Assembly: GCA_033239005.1 (NCBI GenBank)
Contig: BSQZ01000059.1
Location: forward strand, 3,994,560 to 4,058,559
Reading direction: 5' to 3'
From: Lamellibrachia satsuma
Lineage: Eukaryota > Annelida > Polychaeta > Sabellida > Siboglinidae
DNA length: 64,000 bases
Shown: positions 1 to 12,454 of the stretch, one piece after another
Layout: every line of letters begins with the position of its first letter
Numbering within the stretch: position 1 is the stretch's first letter
The notes under the pieces: model-generated
The model's database searches: none
Told to the model about the DNA's origin: nothing
What the model saw: the letters and a program-made list of their open reading frames with translations, nothing else
Position numbers and translations under genes: made by a program

Positions 1-106
1 TTGATACATGTTACGTTAGTTAAGTATAACTGGTCACGCACACTGTGCATACAAACGAGCGAACAGAAGAACATATATGAATGCATGTATGCAATTTACA
101 TACAGG

Positions 107-736
<630 letters not shown>

Positions 737-1025
737 TAATAACATGCACATAATACGTTCACAACAATGATCATCAAGTACACCACATTATACACATACG
801 TAGGTGTAAACCAAATTCGAATTAGCAAATTGTACGTTAGTGCTTCATGACCAGTTTACGTGTACAAGCGTATTGTATGGAGAATGTAATAGTGATGACG
901 TCACATTGATGCCATTATTTAGATTACTGTTGTTTTATGTGAACACGTGGAATATATATTTAATTTATAAAAATACGCAATCCGCTTACAAAGATATGTA
1001 TATTTATACTATTGTGCATTGACAA

Positions 1026-1028
<3 letters not shown>
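737..1028. other. Intergenic sequence, nothing recognised
   Basis: AT-rich single-copy DNA between the CA/CG microsatellite and the (GA)n tract. A 60-codon open frame at 840-1022 has no recognisable domain and no supporting context, and is not annotated as a gene. Confidence 0.55.
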
Positions 1029-1203
<175 letters not shown>

Positions 1204-1316
1204 GAGACAGAGGCGCACGCAAGCATGCACACGGGCTTAGAGTTCTTAGATAATGTCTCCCAATCTAGTGATTGATAATCAAATTACCATATGACAATGC
1301 AACTCCAACATACAGT

Positions 1317-1386
1317 CTACACGTTGTTTATATACACAAACAACTTAGAGGCTACACGTTGTCTATATACACAAACAATCTCACCT
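1317..1386. repeat. 35-bp tandem doublet
   Basis: Two head-to-tail copies beginning CTACACGTTGT, at 1317 and 1352, with one substitution near the start and drift at the end of the second copy. The same doublet with the same period is at 9028-9097 in block B, so it predates the block duplication. Confidence 0.85.
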
Positions 1387-1773
1387 AATCTAAGGTCATC
1401 TGCAGCATGATAAATAGAATGTTTCCGTAATATCTCGTCAAATTCTGTCGGCGGGTAAATGAACCCATCATTATCATCACTGACCTGTGGAGTTCGGAAT
1501 ATTGCCCATTTCGTGGCAAAGCGACTAAGAAACTAAATCCAAGAATACAAATTCAGTATTGCTTTTGAAAAAAATAATATTGCTTTAGAAAACAGTATTG
1601 CTTTAGAGCAATTAATATAATGCATCATATAGTGAATATATTTAATAATAGTAGAAAAAAATTCATGTTGTGCAAACACTTTATTACTCCCATCATTGGA
1701 AATTTGACGCACTCTTAATTGTATTAATATCATCACTGAAAACTCGCTGCCTTCGCATTGTAAAATTTTTTAG

Positions 1774-2098
1774 CATAACTATTTGATTGCTACATATGAC
1801 ATCGTAACACTGGAATGGAGGTGCAATGGATTATACGACATAACTATTTGATTGCTACATGTGACATTGTAACACTGGAATGGTGGTGCAATGGATTCTA
1901 CAATATAACTATTTGATTGCTACATGTGACATCGTAACACTGGAATGGTGGCACAAAGGATTCTACGATATAAATATTTGATTGCTACGTGTGACATCGT
2001 AATACCAGAATGGTGGTGCAATGGATTCTACGATATAACTATTTGATTGCTACCTGTGACATCATAACACTGGAATGGTGGTGCAGTGGATTCTAGGA
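1774..2098. repeat. 65-bp minisatellite, 5 units
   Basis: Units start at 1774, 1839, 1904, 1969 and 2034, exactly 65 bases apart. Each begins (C/T)ATAA(C/A)TATTTGATTGCTAC and continues with a GTAACACTGGAATGGTGG-type core. The last unit runs into GGATTCTAGGATGAGTTG. The paralogous array in block B (9444-9898) has seven units of the same length, so units were gained or lost after the duplication. All reading frames across it are short. Confidence 0.95.
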
Positions 2099-2601
2099 TG
2101 AGTTGAGAGATGCCTCTCGATGCCGTCGTCCATAACATTTTTAATGTACACTTCTTCAGGCATACGATATTCCAAGCATATGCACGATTGATTTCTTCGG
2201 AAGGTTTACTTGGAAATCATGAAATCATATGCATTAGCACTAACTAAATCATCATGTGTGGACTAGAGGGCTGAACCATGCACCCCACGGGAGGGAAGGT
2301 GGACAGGAGGGCTAAGTCCCAGGGAAGTCGACAGCAGCTGGAGAGACGCCCAGTGGGTAATTTCGAGCTTAGATTGCTGAGTCATGCCTAGTCACTTTAC
2401 GTGGCCCACTGACATTGAATAATTATTAATTGGGTTAATTCTCATACACTACTAATGAGCACAGTACCTCCAAAGGTCAGCGGTATCCTGTTTACGTCAT
2501 CGTGTAAATGACCTAAATCAATTTGTGCAGACATTTAAGATCACTAGAGTCTCATAGCTACGGGCGAGTTGCTGACGAGACCTGTAAGATAGGAATACAA
2601 T

Positions 2602-2685
2602 GTCTGATAGGATAACGCATTATAGTGATGTGTGATAGGATAACACATTATACTGATGTGTGATAGGATAACACATTATACTGAT
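2602..2685. repeat. 28-bp minisatellite, 3 units
   Basis: Units start at 2602, 2630 and 2658 with the core TGATAGGATAACACATTATA. The paralogue at 10371-10482 has four units with the same 28-base period. Confidence 0.93.
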
Positions 2686-2849
2686 GATGTTATATGGACA
2701 AACGAAATATCATTGCAAACTTTCGAAAAAATATTGAACAGTGTTAAAGCGGAATAGTGATAATGCATGTGGCTATGACGGTGACGAATTGCAGGTCAAT
2801 AATTCCAACGAGGTCAGATAAACAACACAATGGTCGACAGAACGATAAC

Positions 2850-2973
2850 GATGATGACGAGATGGATGACGCTGTTCGTTACGCCCTGGCCACACTCTAG
2901 GCACAGGTAATGATGATGGCGAGATGGATGATGCTGTTCGATACGTCCTGGCCACACTCTAAGCACAGGTAAT
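2850..2973. repeat. 62-bp tandem doublet
   Basis: Two copies start at 2850 and 2912 with GATGATG(A/G)CGAGATGGATGA, followed by a CCTGGCCACACTCTA core and a CACAGGTAAT end. The same doublet is at 10717-10840. A minus-strand frame can be read across it (WPGR-type peptide), but it has no start context, no length and no family match, so I treat it as non-coding. Confidence 0.9.
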
Positions 2974-3090
2974 GATGACGTATGACTTGTCCGGCACACG
3001 TCAATCAGCGACATATTTATGTCCATACAGTTACATGCTGAATCACGACATTTCAAACGGAAACAAACAAAAATAATGTATTTCTTATAG

Positions 3091-3250
3091 AATCGTTTAT
3101 AACATATGTTCTACAATGAGCTCATATGTTCTTGTAACCAGGTGAACCATAGCGGAGCTGGTTTTGTAAATGGTATATACATTTATTATTGATCGAGGAC
3201 ACGCGAAGGCCAAATTTCTGCTGAGTCGGACGTGCTCCACAGGCCATTGT
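3091..3250. other. Block A-specific sequence
   Basis: About 160 bases between the 62-bp doublet region and the GC-rich array. Block B has about 1.9 kb of different DNA at the equivalent place. Nothing recognisable is present. Confidence 0.5.
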
Positions 3251-3368
3251 GACATCGCCGCCCGTCCTGGCAGTCTCCCACGGGGGACATTGCCGTCCGT
3301 CCAGCCGTCTCCCACGGGGTACACCGCCGCCCGTCCGCCCGTCTCCCACGAGGGACATCGCTGCCCGA
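3251..3368. repeat. CpG-rich 33-35-bp minisatellite
   Basis: Degenerate units start at 3251, 3286, 3319 and 3354, marked by GACATCGCCG-like starts, a CCGTC core and TCTCCCACGGGG ends. Period alternates between 33 and 35. A longer related array is at 12812-12996 in block B. It is strikingly GC- and CpG-rich next to AT-rich neighbours. Confidence 0.88.
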
Positions 3369-4051
3369 AGTAGGCTGCTTGCGCTTTCTATCTAGTACGC
3401 CAGCTCCTTCTTCTTGAGGGGTGGAGGGGGGAGGACACGAAGGGTTATGTTCGCCTCTCGGCTACTTCTCTCCATGGATCTTCTGTCGGATTCCTCCATT
3501 ATGCGCTGATCACACCAAAATGTTTCGTGTCTCTCTTCACACTATTCGTATACCTTATTTTGGAAGAAGAAGCGACCCCCCTCGCCCAATGGAAAGAGAT
3601 GAGCGGGCACCAGCTCTCCACGACGCCACCTGGCGGTGTAAGGCGTAGGACATTAACAACTGCAGCCAAAACAGTCGGTGAGACAATTTCTTGGGGTATT
3701 TGATTTTTGTTCTGCGAACGATGTTTGTTAGTGCGTGTGCGTGTGTGTGCGAGTACTTATATTTATTCGCGAATACAAATTGAAAACAGGAGTTGTTAAC
3801 GTCACACTATTTGGCACACGTTTTCATGGGAGAATGACTCGAACGAACTCGGTCGTAGGTTATTAAACAAACTGCGGTACATTATTGATTTTTCGATTGA
3901 AGCCAGTGCTAACAGTCAGGCAGACAGTTCCAACTTGTGAACGGTTTTTACTACAAATTGTGCACTTTAAGCACTGTTGTTTTGCAACCGACCGTCAGGG
4001 TTGTTTTTGTAAAATTCTACAATTTAGTTTTTATGAACATTAATATGTAAG
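3369..4051. other. Block A-specific sequence, no gene recognised
   Basis: About 680 bases with no counterpart in block B, where the two minisatellites lie almost side by side. A 75-codon plus-strand frame at 3421-3648 contains no motif I recognise, has no splice signals supporting an exon and uses an unremarkable start. A short GTGTGCGTGTGTGTGCG run is at 3733-3750. It may be an insertion in A or a deletion in B; the sequence alone does not say. Confidence 0.5.
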
Positions 4052-4055
4052 ACAG

Positions 4056-4258
4056 ACGACTGTCCTGTCTCGGGATCCTTCCATCACATACGACTGTCCT
4101 GTCTCGGGATCCTTCCATCACAAACGACTGTCCTGTCTCGGGATCCTTCCATCACAGACGACTGTCCCGTCTCGGGATCCTTCCGTCACAGACGACTGTC
4201 CTGTCTCGGGATCCTTCCATCACAGACGGCAGTCCTGTCTCGGAATCCATCCGTCACA
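4056..4258. repeat. 34-bp minisatellite with GGATCC, 6 units (block A)
   Basis: Six 34-base units from ACGACTGTCCTG through CTCGGGATCCTTCC to ATCACA. Most contain a BamHI-type GGATCC. Related arrays are at 12998-13245 in the same orientation and 16689-16941 in the reverse orientation. The last unit is divergent (ATCCATCCGTCACA), as are the last units of the other two arrays, so the array boundary itself was copied. Confidence 0.94.
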
Positions 4259-5185
<927 letters not shown>

Positions 5186-5229
5186 GAGCGTAGTAGAAAG
5201 CTTTGAGCTGATGCACCGCTACTCCACAT

Positions 5230-5435
5230 GGTGACAGGAAGTGGGAGGTGGGAGATTGGTCCTAAACATTGGTGGGAGGTGACAGGAAGTGGGAGGTGGG
5301 AGATTGGTCCTAAACATTGGTGAAGTGAGATTAATAGGAGGTAGGCCCCAAAAACAGGTTGGAGGTTGGCCCCAAAACAGGTGGGAGATGGGAGATTAGC
5401 CCCCTAAACATGTGGAAGATGGGAGGTTCAGACCC
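5230..5435. repeat. 48-bp tandem doublet with decayed units
   Basis: GGTGACAGGAAGTGGGAGG starts two almost identical 48-base copies at about 5230 and 5278. Partial units with GGGAG, GGCCCC and AAACA(G/T)GTGG motifs continue to about 5435. G-rich on the plus strand. Confidence 0.8.
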
Positions 5436-6011
5436 TTCCACACCCCTTTCTTCCCTGATGTAGGGCTACCCCTTTACCCTGCATTTTTTTATTTAGTTAA
5501 TTTAATAATTAATATCATGATATATAAGGAGAGTAGTTTGTTAGCTGTAATTAATTACATAGCAACAAAGAGTCCATGACTTTATATGACGGAAGACACA
5601 GTGACATGACAAGGCACTTCTGTCGAGTGCATGATTAGTGATTGCTGTCTTTTATTCACAGCGCGGCGCGACGTTAGGAAACAGCTCTGTTTGTATTTAT
5701 ACTGTCCCTGCAATAGGGCGAGGTTTAACATTACATTACAATCATATTGTTACCTGGAAAAATTACCTGCCTCGGTACACAGATAAAAATAGACCTCAAC
5801 GCGGTGATTGGTTTTGTATTGTTTGTGCATGCGCTATAATAGAATAAGAAGAAGAATATGATTTTTCCTTCATTTTCATTAATGGGTGAAGACATAAGCC
5901 TGGTTCCTCTTTGCCCCCATTTCGAGATATAAAATATGCCGCTGGAAAGCACTAAAGCAGTAATACAGAAAGTATTAAATTTACTCGCATATTCGATGCA
6001 AGAATTACCTG
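5436..6011. other. Single-copy sequence, no gene recognised
   Basis: AT-rich DNA between the 48-bp repeats and the 17-bp minisatellite. Two open frames exist (5638-5847 plus; 5731-6093 minus, 120 codons). The minus one starts inside the minisatellite. Neither shows a domain, signal peptide or splice structure I recognise. Confidence 0.5.
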
Positions 6012-7600
6012 CCAGGTGTCCGCTATCATAATGTGTCCGTTTTAACCAGGTGGCCGCTATCACCAGTTGTCCGCTATCACCAGGCGTCCGCAATCACCAG
6101 ATGTCCGCTGTAACTTGTTATCCGCAAAAAGCAATCACATGATGTCCGTTATCATTTCCGCATTGACCATGTGTCCGTTATCACCAGGTGTCCGTTATCG
6201 CCAGGCATCGACTGTAACCAGGTGTCCACAGTCAGCAGTTGTCCGCAATCACCAGGTGTCCGCTATCAACAGGTGCCCACTTTATCCAGGTGTCTACTAT
6301 CACCAGTTTTCCGTTATCTCCAGAAGTCCGCTATCACCATATGTCCGTTATCATCAGATGTTTGCTATCACCAGTTGTCCACTTGTACCAGGTGTCCGCT
6401 GTAGCCAAGTATTCGCTACCATCAGACGTCCGCTGCAAGTTTCGCCAATCACCAGGTGTCCGCAATCGCCAGATATCCACTATCACCAGGTATCCGCTGT
6501 CAACAAGTGTCCACTATATCCAGGTGTCCTCTATCACCAGAAGTCCTGCTATTATCAGGTGACCGTTATGACCAAATGTTCGCTATCACTAGTTGTCCGT
6601 TTATACCAGATGTCAGCAATCATCAGGTGTCCACTATCACTAGGTGTCCACTATCAGAAGGTGTCCGCTGTAGTCAGATATGCGCTATCATTAGATGTCC
6701 TCTGTATCCAGATGTCCACTATTAGCATGTGTCCGCTTTCTCCAGGTATCCGCACTAACCAGGTGTCCATTATCACTAAGTGCCCGCTGTAACCACGTGT
6801 CTACTATCACAAGGTGTCCACAAACAGCACCTGTTCGCAACCACCAGGTGTCCGTTATCAACAGGTGTCCGCAATCGTCAGGTGTCCGCTATCATCAGGT
6901 GTAGCCATGTGTGTGCCACCAGCAGGTGTCTGCTATAACCAGTTAGCACGTGTCCACTTTCTCCAGGTGTCCGCTATCATCAGGTATCAGCTATCGCCAG
7001 GTGTTCATTGTCAGCAGGTATCACCAACCACCAGGTGTCAGTCTTCACAAAATGCCCACTATCACCAAGTGTCCGCTGTAGCCAGATGTGCACTATTAGC
7101 ATGTGTCCGCTTTCTCCAGGTGTCCGCTGTCACCAAGTGTCTGCAATCAATAGGTGTCCGCTTTATTCAGGTGTCCGATGTCACCAGGTGTCCACTATAA
7201 CCAGACGTCCGCTATCCCAGGTGTCCGTTATTACTAGGTGTCCGTTATCACCAGGTGCCAGCTGTAACCAAGATGTCTGCCATCACTTGGTATTCGCTAT
7301 CACCAGCTGTCTACTATCACCAGGTGTCCGCTATCACCAGGAGTCAATTATCACAATGCGTCCGCCATCACCAAATATCCTCTATTAGCATGTGTCCGCT
7401 TTCTACAGGTGGTATCTGCAATAACCACGTGTCCACTATCATCCGGTGTCCGATATCACGAGGTGTGCGCAATCAGAAGGTGTCCGCACTCATCAGGTGT
7501 CCGCCATCGTCAGGATTCCGTCATAAACAGGTGTCAGCTATCTTCAGATCTTCGCTGTAGACAGGTACGAGCTATCGTCAGATGTCCGCTTTAACCAGAC
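6012..7600. repeat. 17-bp minisatellite, about 93 units
   Basis: The unit is close to CCAGGTGTCCGCTATCA, and consecutive units keep the 17-base spacing for long runs (for example 6186-6290). Units differ mainly in the ATCACC/GTAACC/ATTAGC part and at isolated positions, so the array is old and diverged rather than recently homogenised. Because 17 is not a multiple of three, every frame cycles through all codon phases in 51 bases. The consensus has no stop triplet on the plus strand, which explains open frames such as 6067-6792 (241 codons). No start signal, splice site or known protein family supports coding. Unlike the 25-bp satellite it contains one CpG per consensus unit. Confidence 0.95.
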
Positions 7601-7748
7601 TTCCACGTCAATGACTGAGCATGAACTACATTATTTTAGTTAGAGCCCAAATCATGTAAGCATGTCGTTCCGCCCGTCCAGCATTGTACGCGTTGATTTC
7701 ACGCCGTCTGATTCCATATAGTTTTCTTACACAAAATACACGTAGAGT
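7601..7748. other. Single-copy spacer
   Basis: Short AT-leaning stretch between the 17-bp array and the tRNA-like element. Nothing recognised. Confidence 0.5.
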
Positions 7749-7935
7749 GTGATGGCTCGGCGGTTAGAGCACCAGACTGTAGATATTGAAGACCCATGCC
7801 GTGGACAAATAGAGCCAATGGCCGCGACCTACATATCGGGGCGCCGCATCAGCTGCTGCTAAAAGGCGCTCTGACAACGGAGTAAGCGCCGTGTCTAGCG
7901 GGGATACTTGTGTTACATACGATCACATATTATTA
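7749..7935 (+). mobile_element. Possible tRNA-Tyr-derived SINE remnant
   Basis: The first 50 or so bases resemble the 5' half of a tRNA. There is a D-arm GCTC/GAGC pair around GGCGGTTA (7756-7771), an A-box-like TGGCTCGGCGG, and an anticodon-loop-like CTGTAGA carrying GTA, as in eukaryotic tRNA-Tyr. The anticodon stem no longer pairs properly and I find no B-box (GGTTCGA-type), so it is not a working tRNA gene. The downstream GC-rich body (GGCGCCGCATCAGCTGCTGC and onward to about 7935) could be a SINE body. Ends are approximate, with no clear poly-A tail or target-site duplication. It could instead be a lone tRNA pseudogene. Confidence 0.4.
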
Positions 7936-8564
7936 CTGGTAGTAGTGTTACTCTGAAAGTAAGGATTGTGCGTCAGACACCCATAAACATGTTTTTGTAA
8001 AATATTCGTACTATTCGTGAGTCCATCAATGTCATTTCTAATCGAAGTTTTTGTCACTTCTAATCGAGGTGATCGTGTGACACTGTGACATGAACTAATG
8101 ATGCGTGATCAATAGCTACTGCGTGGTCAGGTGGTCGGGTGGTCACGACAACGATTGACCTTCTCATTTAACGTAATTTATTGCTGTTTTCTACAAATCC
8201 CACCATGTCATGTTTAAGTAAATATAATCATTACATAGAATGATAATGACGAGCAAAACACTGCGTCAGCGAAAAAGCGATGCAGATATCATAAAATTGG
8301 TCTAATAAATGGTAGAAGCAGTTTTTACGCTTATTTTAAGTTTTCAAAATATCGATGCTTACATGCACTGTACGCGAAATTAAAATATAATATAAAATTA
8401 GGGATATTAGGAAATTCATCGTACTTCGTAGAGTGGTTTCAAAGGAAAATCACACGCGACATGAAATGTGCTGTGATAAAGCTGGAGGCGAGGAAGATCA
8501 CAAAGAAGTCCACATGACACGTAGCATCACGTCTCTCTGACAACTCTTTCTTGAACAAATGAGT
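7936..8564. other. Single-copy AT-rich sequence, nothing recognised
   Basis: About 630 bases with a small internal echo (CACTTCTAATCGA-type motif near 8034 and 8057). No open frame of note and no RNA gene. Confidence 0.5.
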
Positions 8565-8648
8565 CACGAGTGTGACCACGATGTACAATGACAGTGGGTA
8601 TGCAGTCACGAACGTGACCACGACGTACAATGACAGAAGAAGGTCAAC
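8565..8648. repeat. 42-bp imperfect tandem doublet
   Basis: CACGAGTGTGACCACGATGT at 8565 and CACGAACGTGACCACGACGT at 8607 start two 42-base copies sharing ACAATGACAG. They lie just before the (TA)n tract opening block B, and block A has no such doublet at its left edge. Confidence 0.8.
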
Positions 8649-8667
8649 GGAAGTCGACGTGTAAATC

Positions 8668-8946
<279 letters not shown>

Positions 8947-9027
8947 CATGGGCATCATTCTTAGAGTTCTTAGAGATTATCTCCCAAACTAGATAATCAA
9001 ATTACCATGTGACAATGCAATTCCGGT

Positions 9028-9097
9028 CTACACGTTGTCTATATACACAAACAACTTAGATGCTACACGTTGTCTATATACACAAACAATTTCACAT
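9028..9097. repeat. 35-bp tandem doublet (block B copy)
   Basis: Two head-to-tail units starting at 9028 and 9063 with CTACACGTTGTCTATATACA, matching the doublet at 1317-1386. Confidence 0.85.
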
Positions 9098-9443
9098 AAT
9101 CTAAGGTCATCTTCAGCATGATAAGTACAATGTTTCCATAATATCTCGTCAAATTCTGTCGGCGGTTAAATAAACCCATCATTATCATAACTGACCTTTT
9201 GGGAACTAAATCCAAGAATAGAAATTCAGTATTGCTTTTGAAAAAAAGATTGCTTTATAAAACAGTATTGCTTTAGAGCAATTAATATAATGCATCATAT
9301 AGTGAATATATTTAATAATAGTATAAAAAAATTCATGTTGTGCAAACACTTTATTACTCCCATCATTGGAAATTTGACGCACTCTTAATTGTATTAATAT
9401 CATCACTGAAAACTCGCTGCCTTCGCATTGTAAAATTTGTTAG

Positions 9444-9898
9444 CATAACTATTTGATTGCAACATGTGACATTGCAACACTAGAATGGTGGTAAAAATGA
9501 TTCTAAGACATAACTATTTGATTGCTGCATGTGAGATTGTAACACTGAAATGGTGGTGCAATGGATCCTAAGACATAACTCTTTGATTGCTACATGGGAC
9601 ATCGTAACACTGGAATAGTGGTGCAATGGATTCTACGATATAAATATTTGATTGCTACGTGTGACATCGTAACACTGGAATTTTGGTGCAATGGATTCTA
9701 CGACATAAATATTTGATTGTTACATTTGACATCATAACACTGGAATGGTGGTGCAATGGATTCTACGACATAACTATTTGATTGCTACATGTGACATCGT
9801 AACACTGGAATGGTGGTACAATGGATTCTACGACATAACTATTTGATTGCTACCTGTGACATCGTAACACTGGAATGGTGGTGCAGTGGATTCTAGGA
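9444..9898. repeat. 65-bp minisatellite, 7 units (block B)
   Basis: Units start at 9444, 9509, 9574, 9639, 9704, 9769 and 9834, exactly 65 apart. The first and last units resemble the first and last of the 5-unit array at 1774-2098, so the copy-number change lies in the middle units. Confidence 0.95.
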
Positions 9899-10370
9899 TG
9901 AGTTGAGAGATGCCTCTCGATGCCGTCGTCCATAACATTTTCAATGTACACTTCTTCAGGCATACGATATTCCAAGCATATGCACGATTGATTTCTTCGG
10001 AAGGTTTACTTGGAAATCATGAAATTATATGCATTAGCACTAACTAAATCATCATATGTGGACTAGAGGGCTGAACCAGGCACCCCACGGGAGGGAAGGT
10101 GGGCAGGAGGGCTGAGTCTCAGGGAAGTCGACAGCAGCTGGAGAGACGCCCAGTGGGTAGTTTCGAGCTTATATTGCTAGTCACGTTACGTAGCCCACTG
10201 ACATTGAATAATTATTGATTGGATTAATTCTCATACAATACTAATGAGCACATGACCAGGCGTACGTCCAAAGGTCAGCGGTATCCTGTTTACGTCATCG
10301 TGTAAATGACCTAAATCAACTTGTGTAGACGTTTCAGATCACTAGAGTCTCACAGCTCTCACATACATAT

Positions 10371-10482
10371 GTCTGATAGGTTAACACAGTATACTGATGT
10401 GTGGTAGGATAACACATTATACTGATGTGTGATGGGATAACACATTATACTGATGTGTGATAGGTTAACACATTATACTGAT
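10371..10482. repeat. 28-bp minisatellite, 4 units (block B)
   Basis: Units start at 10371, 10399, 10427 and 10455 with TG(A/G)T(A/G)GG(A/T)TAACACA(T/G)TATA-like cores. One unit more than the block A array at 2602-2685. Confidence 0.93.
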
Positions 10483-10716
10483 GCTGTTACATGGACAAAC
10501 AAAATATTATTGCAAACTTTCCAAAAAATATTGATGACGGTGACGAATTGCAGGTCAACAAGAGCTCCGACTATTTAATAACCAGTCAGTCTAGTCTACA
10601 TGATGATTATGCTCCATTGTTACTAACATTCCGCCATTACACAGTAAGTGATGGGAAATGGCAAGAGAATTCCAACGAGGTCAGAGAAACAACACAATGG
10701 TCGACAGAACGATAAT

Positions 10717-10840
10717 GATGATGACGAGATGGATGACGCTGTTCGTTACGCCCTGGCCACACTCTAGGCACAGGTAATGATGATGGCGAGATGGATGATG
10801 CTGTTCTTTACGTCCTGGCCACACTCTAAGCAGATGTAAT
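10717..10840. repeat. 62-bp tandem doublet (block B copy)
   Basis: Copies start at 10717 and 10779, matching the doublet at 2850-2973 with few substitutions. Sequence homology with block A continues about 100 bases further and stops near 10945. Confidence 0.9.
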
Positions 10841-10949
10841 GATGACGTATGACTTGTCCGGCATACATCAATCAGCGACATATTTTTGTCCATACAGTTA
10901 CATGCTAAATCACGACATTTCAAATGGAAAAAATAATGTATTCCTATAC

Positions 10950-11250
10950 ATATTATGTGACATAAGCAGGCATATTCACAGGTTTATTTGTAGAAGCTAT
11001 TGGCTGTGAAATGGTGCATTTATTTAACAGGCGGATAGATTTATGGGAATTATGCTATGGGCCATGTGGGCGCATGAATACATTACTATTTTTGTCAAAA
11101 TTGATGGGCATCGCACGTCGGGGCATTTTAAAAGAGCTGGAGGTATGTGATTTTGAAATTTTTTTTAAATTTTTGATGGTCACGTTTTCTTATAATCAGA
11201 CAAAACGTTAATATGGCCACCAATGCAATTCTCAACAGTGGTCTGACTCC
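10950..11250. repeat. Duplicated 0.3-kb module, copy 1
   Basis: From TGTGACAT to GGTCTGACTCC this matches 12455-12811 in direct orientation. Copy 2 is longer by short insertions, chiefly after the GTATGT at the module's centre. Between TTATTTAACAG (ending 11030) and GTATGTG (from 11143) lie 112 bases open in one frame in both copies, which looks like an exon with acceptor and donor signals. The four differences between the copies inside this stretch all change the amino acid, and the stretch is no better conserved than its flanks, so selection for protein is not evident. The predicted 37-residue peptide matches no family I know. It could equally be part of an unrecognised transposon. Confidence 0.75.
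11031..11142 (+). other. Exon-like segment, weak
   Basis: A 112-base stretch preceded by a pyrimidine-containing TTATTTAACAG and followed by GAG/GTATGTG, a good match to splice donor consensus. Read from the first base it encodes an open 37-residue peptide that includes WAHEYITIFVKIDGHRTSG. The paralogous stretch at 12546-12657 is open in the same frame. No neighbouring exons, start codon or poly-A signal could be linked to it, and its substitution pattern does not suggest constraint. Coding status is doubtful. Confidence 0.2.
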
Positions 11251-12454
11251 AAATAGACGGAAATTGTGGTGACAAACACGGTTATAAAATATTGATATGC
11301 TTATGTTTTGGTCGTTGTTGTTAGCTTAATTGTGGATATTACGCGTAATTTGGATGACATTATTAGTTTGTTATAAAAACATTCTTATAATTTTAATAAT
11401 TTGCAATTCCGATAATAATATAATTAGGGCTCATATTTTAGAAAATAAATAAATCAAGCAAAACTGTTGCTAACCTGTCCCATGTTGTGTGTGTTTGACT
11501 TAGAAAGTTGTCGGTGTCAGACTGGATAATACCATATTATTATATATATATATATATGTTATGGATTCCATCTAGTCAACAATACCATTACTGTTTAGAC
11601 GCCGCGACTATTTAAACTGTTTAACAGTCTCCCTTAGGTGTCCTATAACCGATCTACTAAATGTGAAAAAAATTCAAATAAATGTACATTTTAGTTTTGC
11701 ACTATTACTTTTGATTTGCACGAGCTGATATATTGCGCAATTTTATATTTAATATGATATTTAATTATTAATAAATACAATTTGAGCTTGTGGTAACCTA
11801 AAAATCTACAATAAGCAACTTTTTATAGCAACAATAACTGTTGCTTTCCAAAATGTCTATTCATCACATATCAATACCAATTTCTTGTTGTATGCAGCAC
11901 TTTGTACGTGCGTGGGTACAAGGAAATGAAGCTATGCAACCTTAAAAGTAGCTAACCTCATCTGTAGCTAACCCCATCCCTAGTTAACCCTAATCCTGAA
12001 GCGGTTTACATAACATATAATCATTCCCATAATAGGCACAGGTTGATAGGAGAGGTGAACAGTTTGCTTGGAAAAGGCAGACAGCAGTATCAATCACGAA
12101 CAGCATGGTACAGATCGGATGCCAAAATGGAAAGTTGGCGAGAATTAGGGGGTATGACACCAGTATGTAACAGAACAGGTAGCCATTTTGCACTAGAACG
12201 GGCATTTGTGATATTTGTAAATCTAGTGTACATGATCTATGATTTATCAAGTGTCAAAATCGACCTATAATTAAATTGTGTGACTGGTTTTCAGCTAACA
12301 ATACTAACAAAACATTGTTTAAACTTGGCTGTCAAACAAATAATAATGACTTGACAAGTGTTCCACAGTGTGTCTACGTATATACACTGTGCCGCAACTT
12401 TATATAAAATTTGACACTCTCTATTAAATTGCGATATGTGAATTTAAACAATTC
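11251..12454. other. AT-rich single-copy sequence between module copies
   Basis: About 1.2 kb, strongly AT-rich, with a short (TA)n run at about 11540-11558 and a TAACC(C/T)-rich stretch at about 11948-11992. Overlapping frames on both strands near 11990-12270 (75 and 86 codons) have no recognisable domains. No RNA gene seen. Confidence 0.55.

Larger units (their letters stand above)
1235..3090. repeat. Duplicated block A, first part (paralogue at 8960-10945)
   Basis: From the GAGTTCTTAGA motif to about 3090 this segment aligns by eye with 8960-10945 in the same orientation. Both carry, in order, a 35-bp doublet, an AT-rich stretch, a 65-bp array, a shared low-copy stretch containing the CCACGGGAGGGAAGGTG motif, a 28-bp array and a 62-bp doublet. 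Differences are scattered substitutions, small indels and changed copy number in the internal arrays. After about 3090 the copies diverge: B continues with 1.9 kb of other DNA before the GC-rich array that A reaches at 3251. A minus-strand frame at 1533-1736 is repeated at 9206-9406, but only because the whole block is duplicated. Confidence 0.9.
8960..10945. repeat. Duplicated block B, first part (paralogue at 1235-3090)
   Basis: Direct-orientation copy of block A part one. B lacks part of the sequence around 1490-1530 of A and, in the 10250-10265 area, has bases A lacks. Around 10500-10675 it has a longer version of the sequence before the 62-bp doublet. The internal 65-bp and 28-bp arrays are longer in B. 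A 74-codon plus-strand frame at 10491-10715 is not preserved in A and has no recognisable product. Confidence 0.9.

Noticed and set aside
1533..1736. Minus-strand 67-codon frame conserved at 9206-9406
   Set aside because: Conservation is explained by duplication of the whole block; the frame is no better preserved than its flanks and has no recognisable domain.
3421..3648. 75-codon plus-strand frame in the private part of block A
   Set aside because: No motif, no paralogue, no regulatory or splice context; length is within chance expectation for GC-richer DNA.
4056..4258. CRISPR-like array of 34-bp repeats
   Set aside because: Units are directly adjacent with no unique spacers, the DNA is eukaryotic in character and no cas genes are present.
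5731..6093. 120-codon minus-strand frame
   Set aside because: It begins in the 17-bp minisatellite and has no family resemblance or gene structure.
6067..6792. 241-codon plus-strand frame with a 17-residue period
   Set aside because: Produced by the 17-bp minisatellite, which lacks stops on this strand; equally repetitive peptides appear in other frames.
7749..7825. Functional tRNA-Tyr gene
   Set aside because: Anticodon stem does not pair and no T-arm or B-box is present, so only a tRNA-derived remnant is claimed.
11948..11992. TAACCC-like stretch suggesting interstitial telomere repeats
   Set aside because: Only a few degenerate units with irregular spacing (CTAACCTC, CTAACCCC, TTAACCCT); too short and imperfect to call telomeric.
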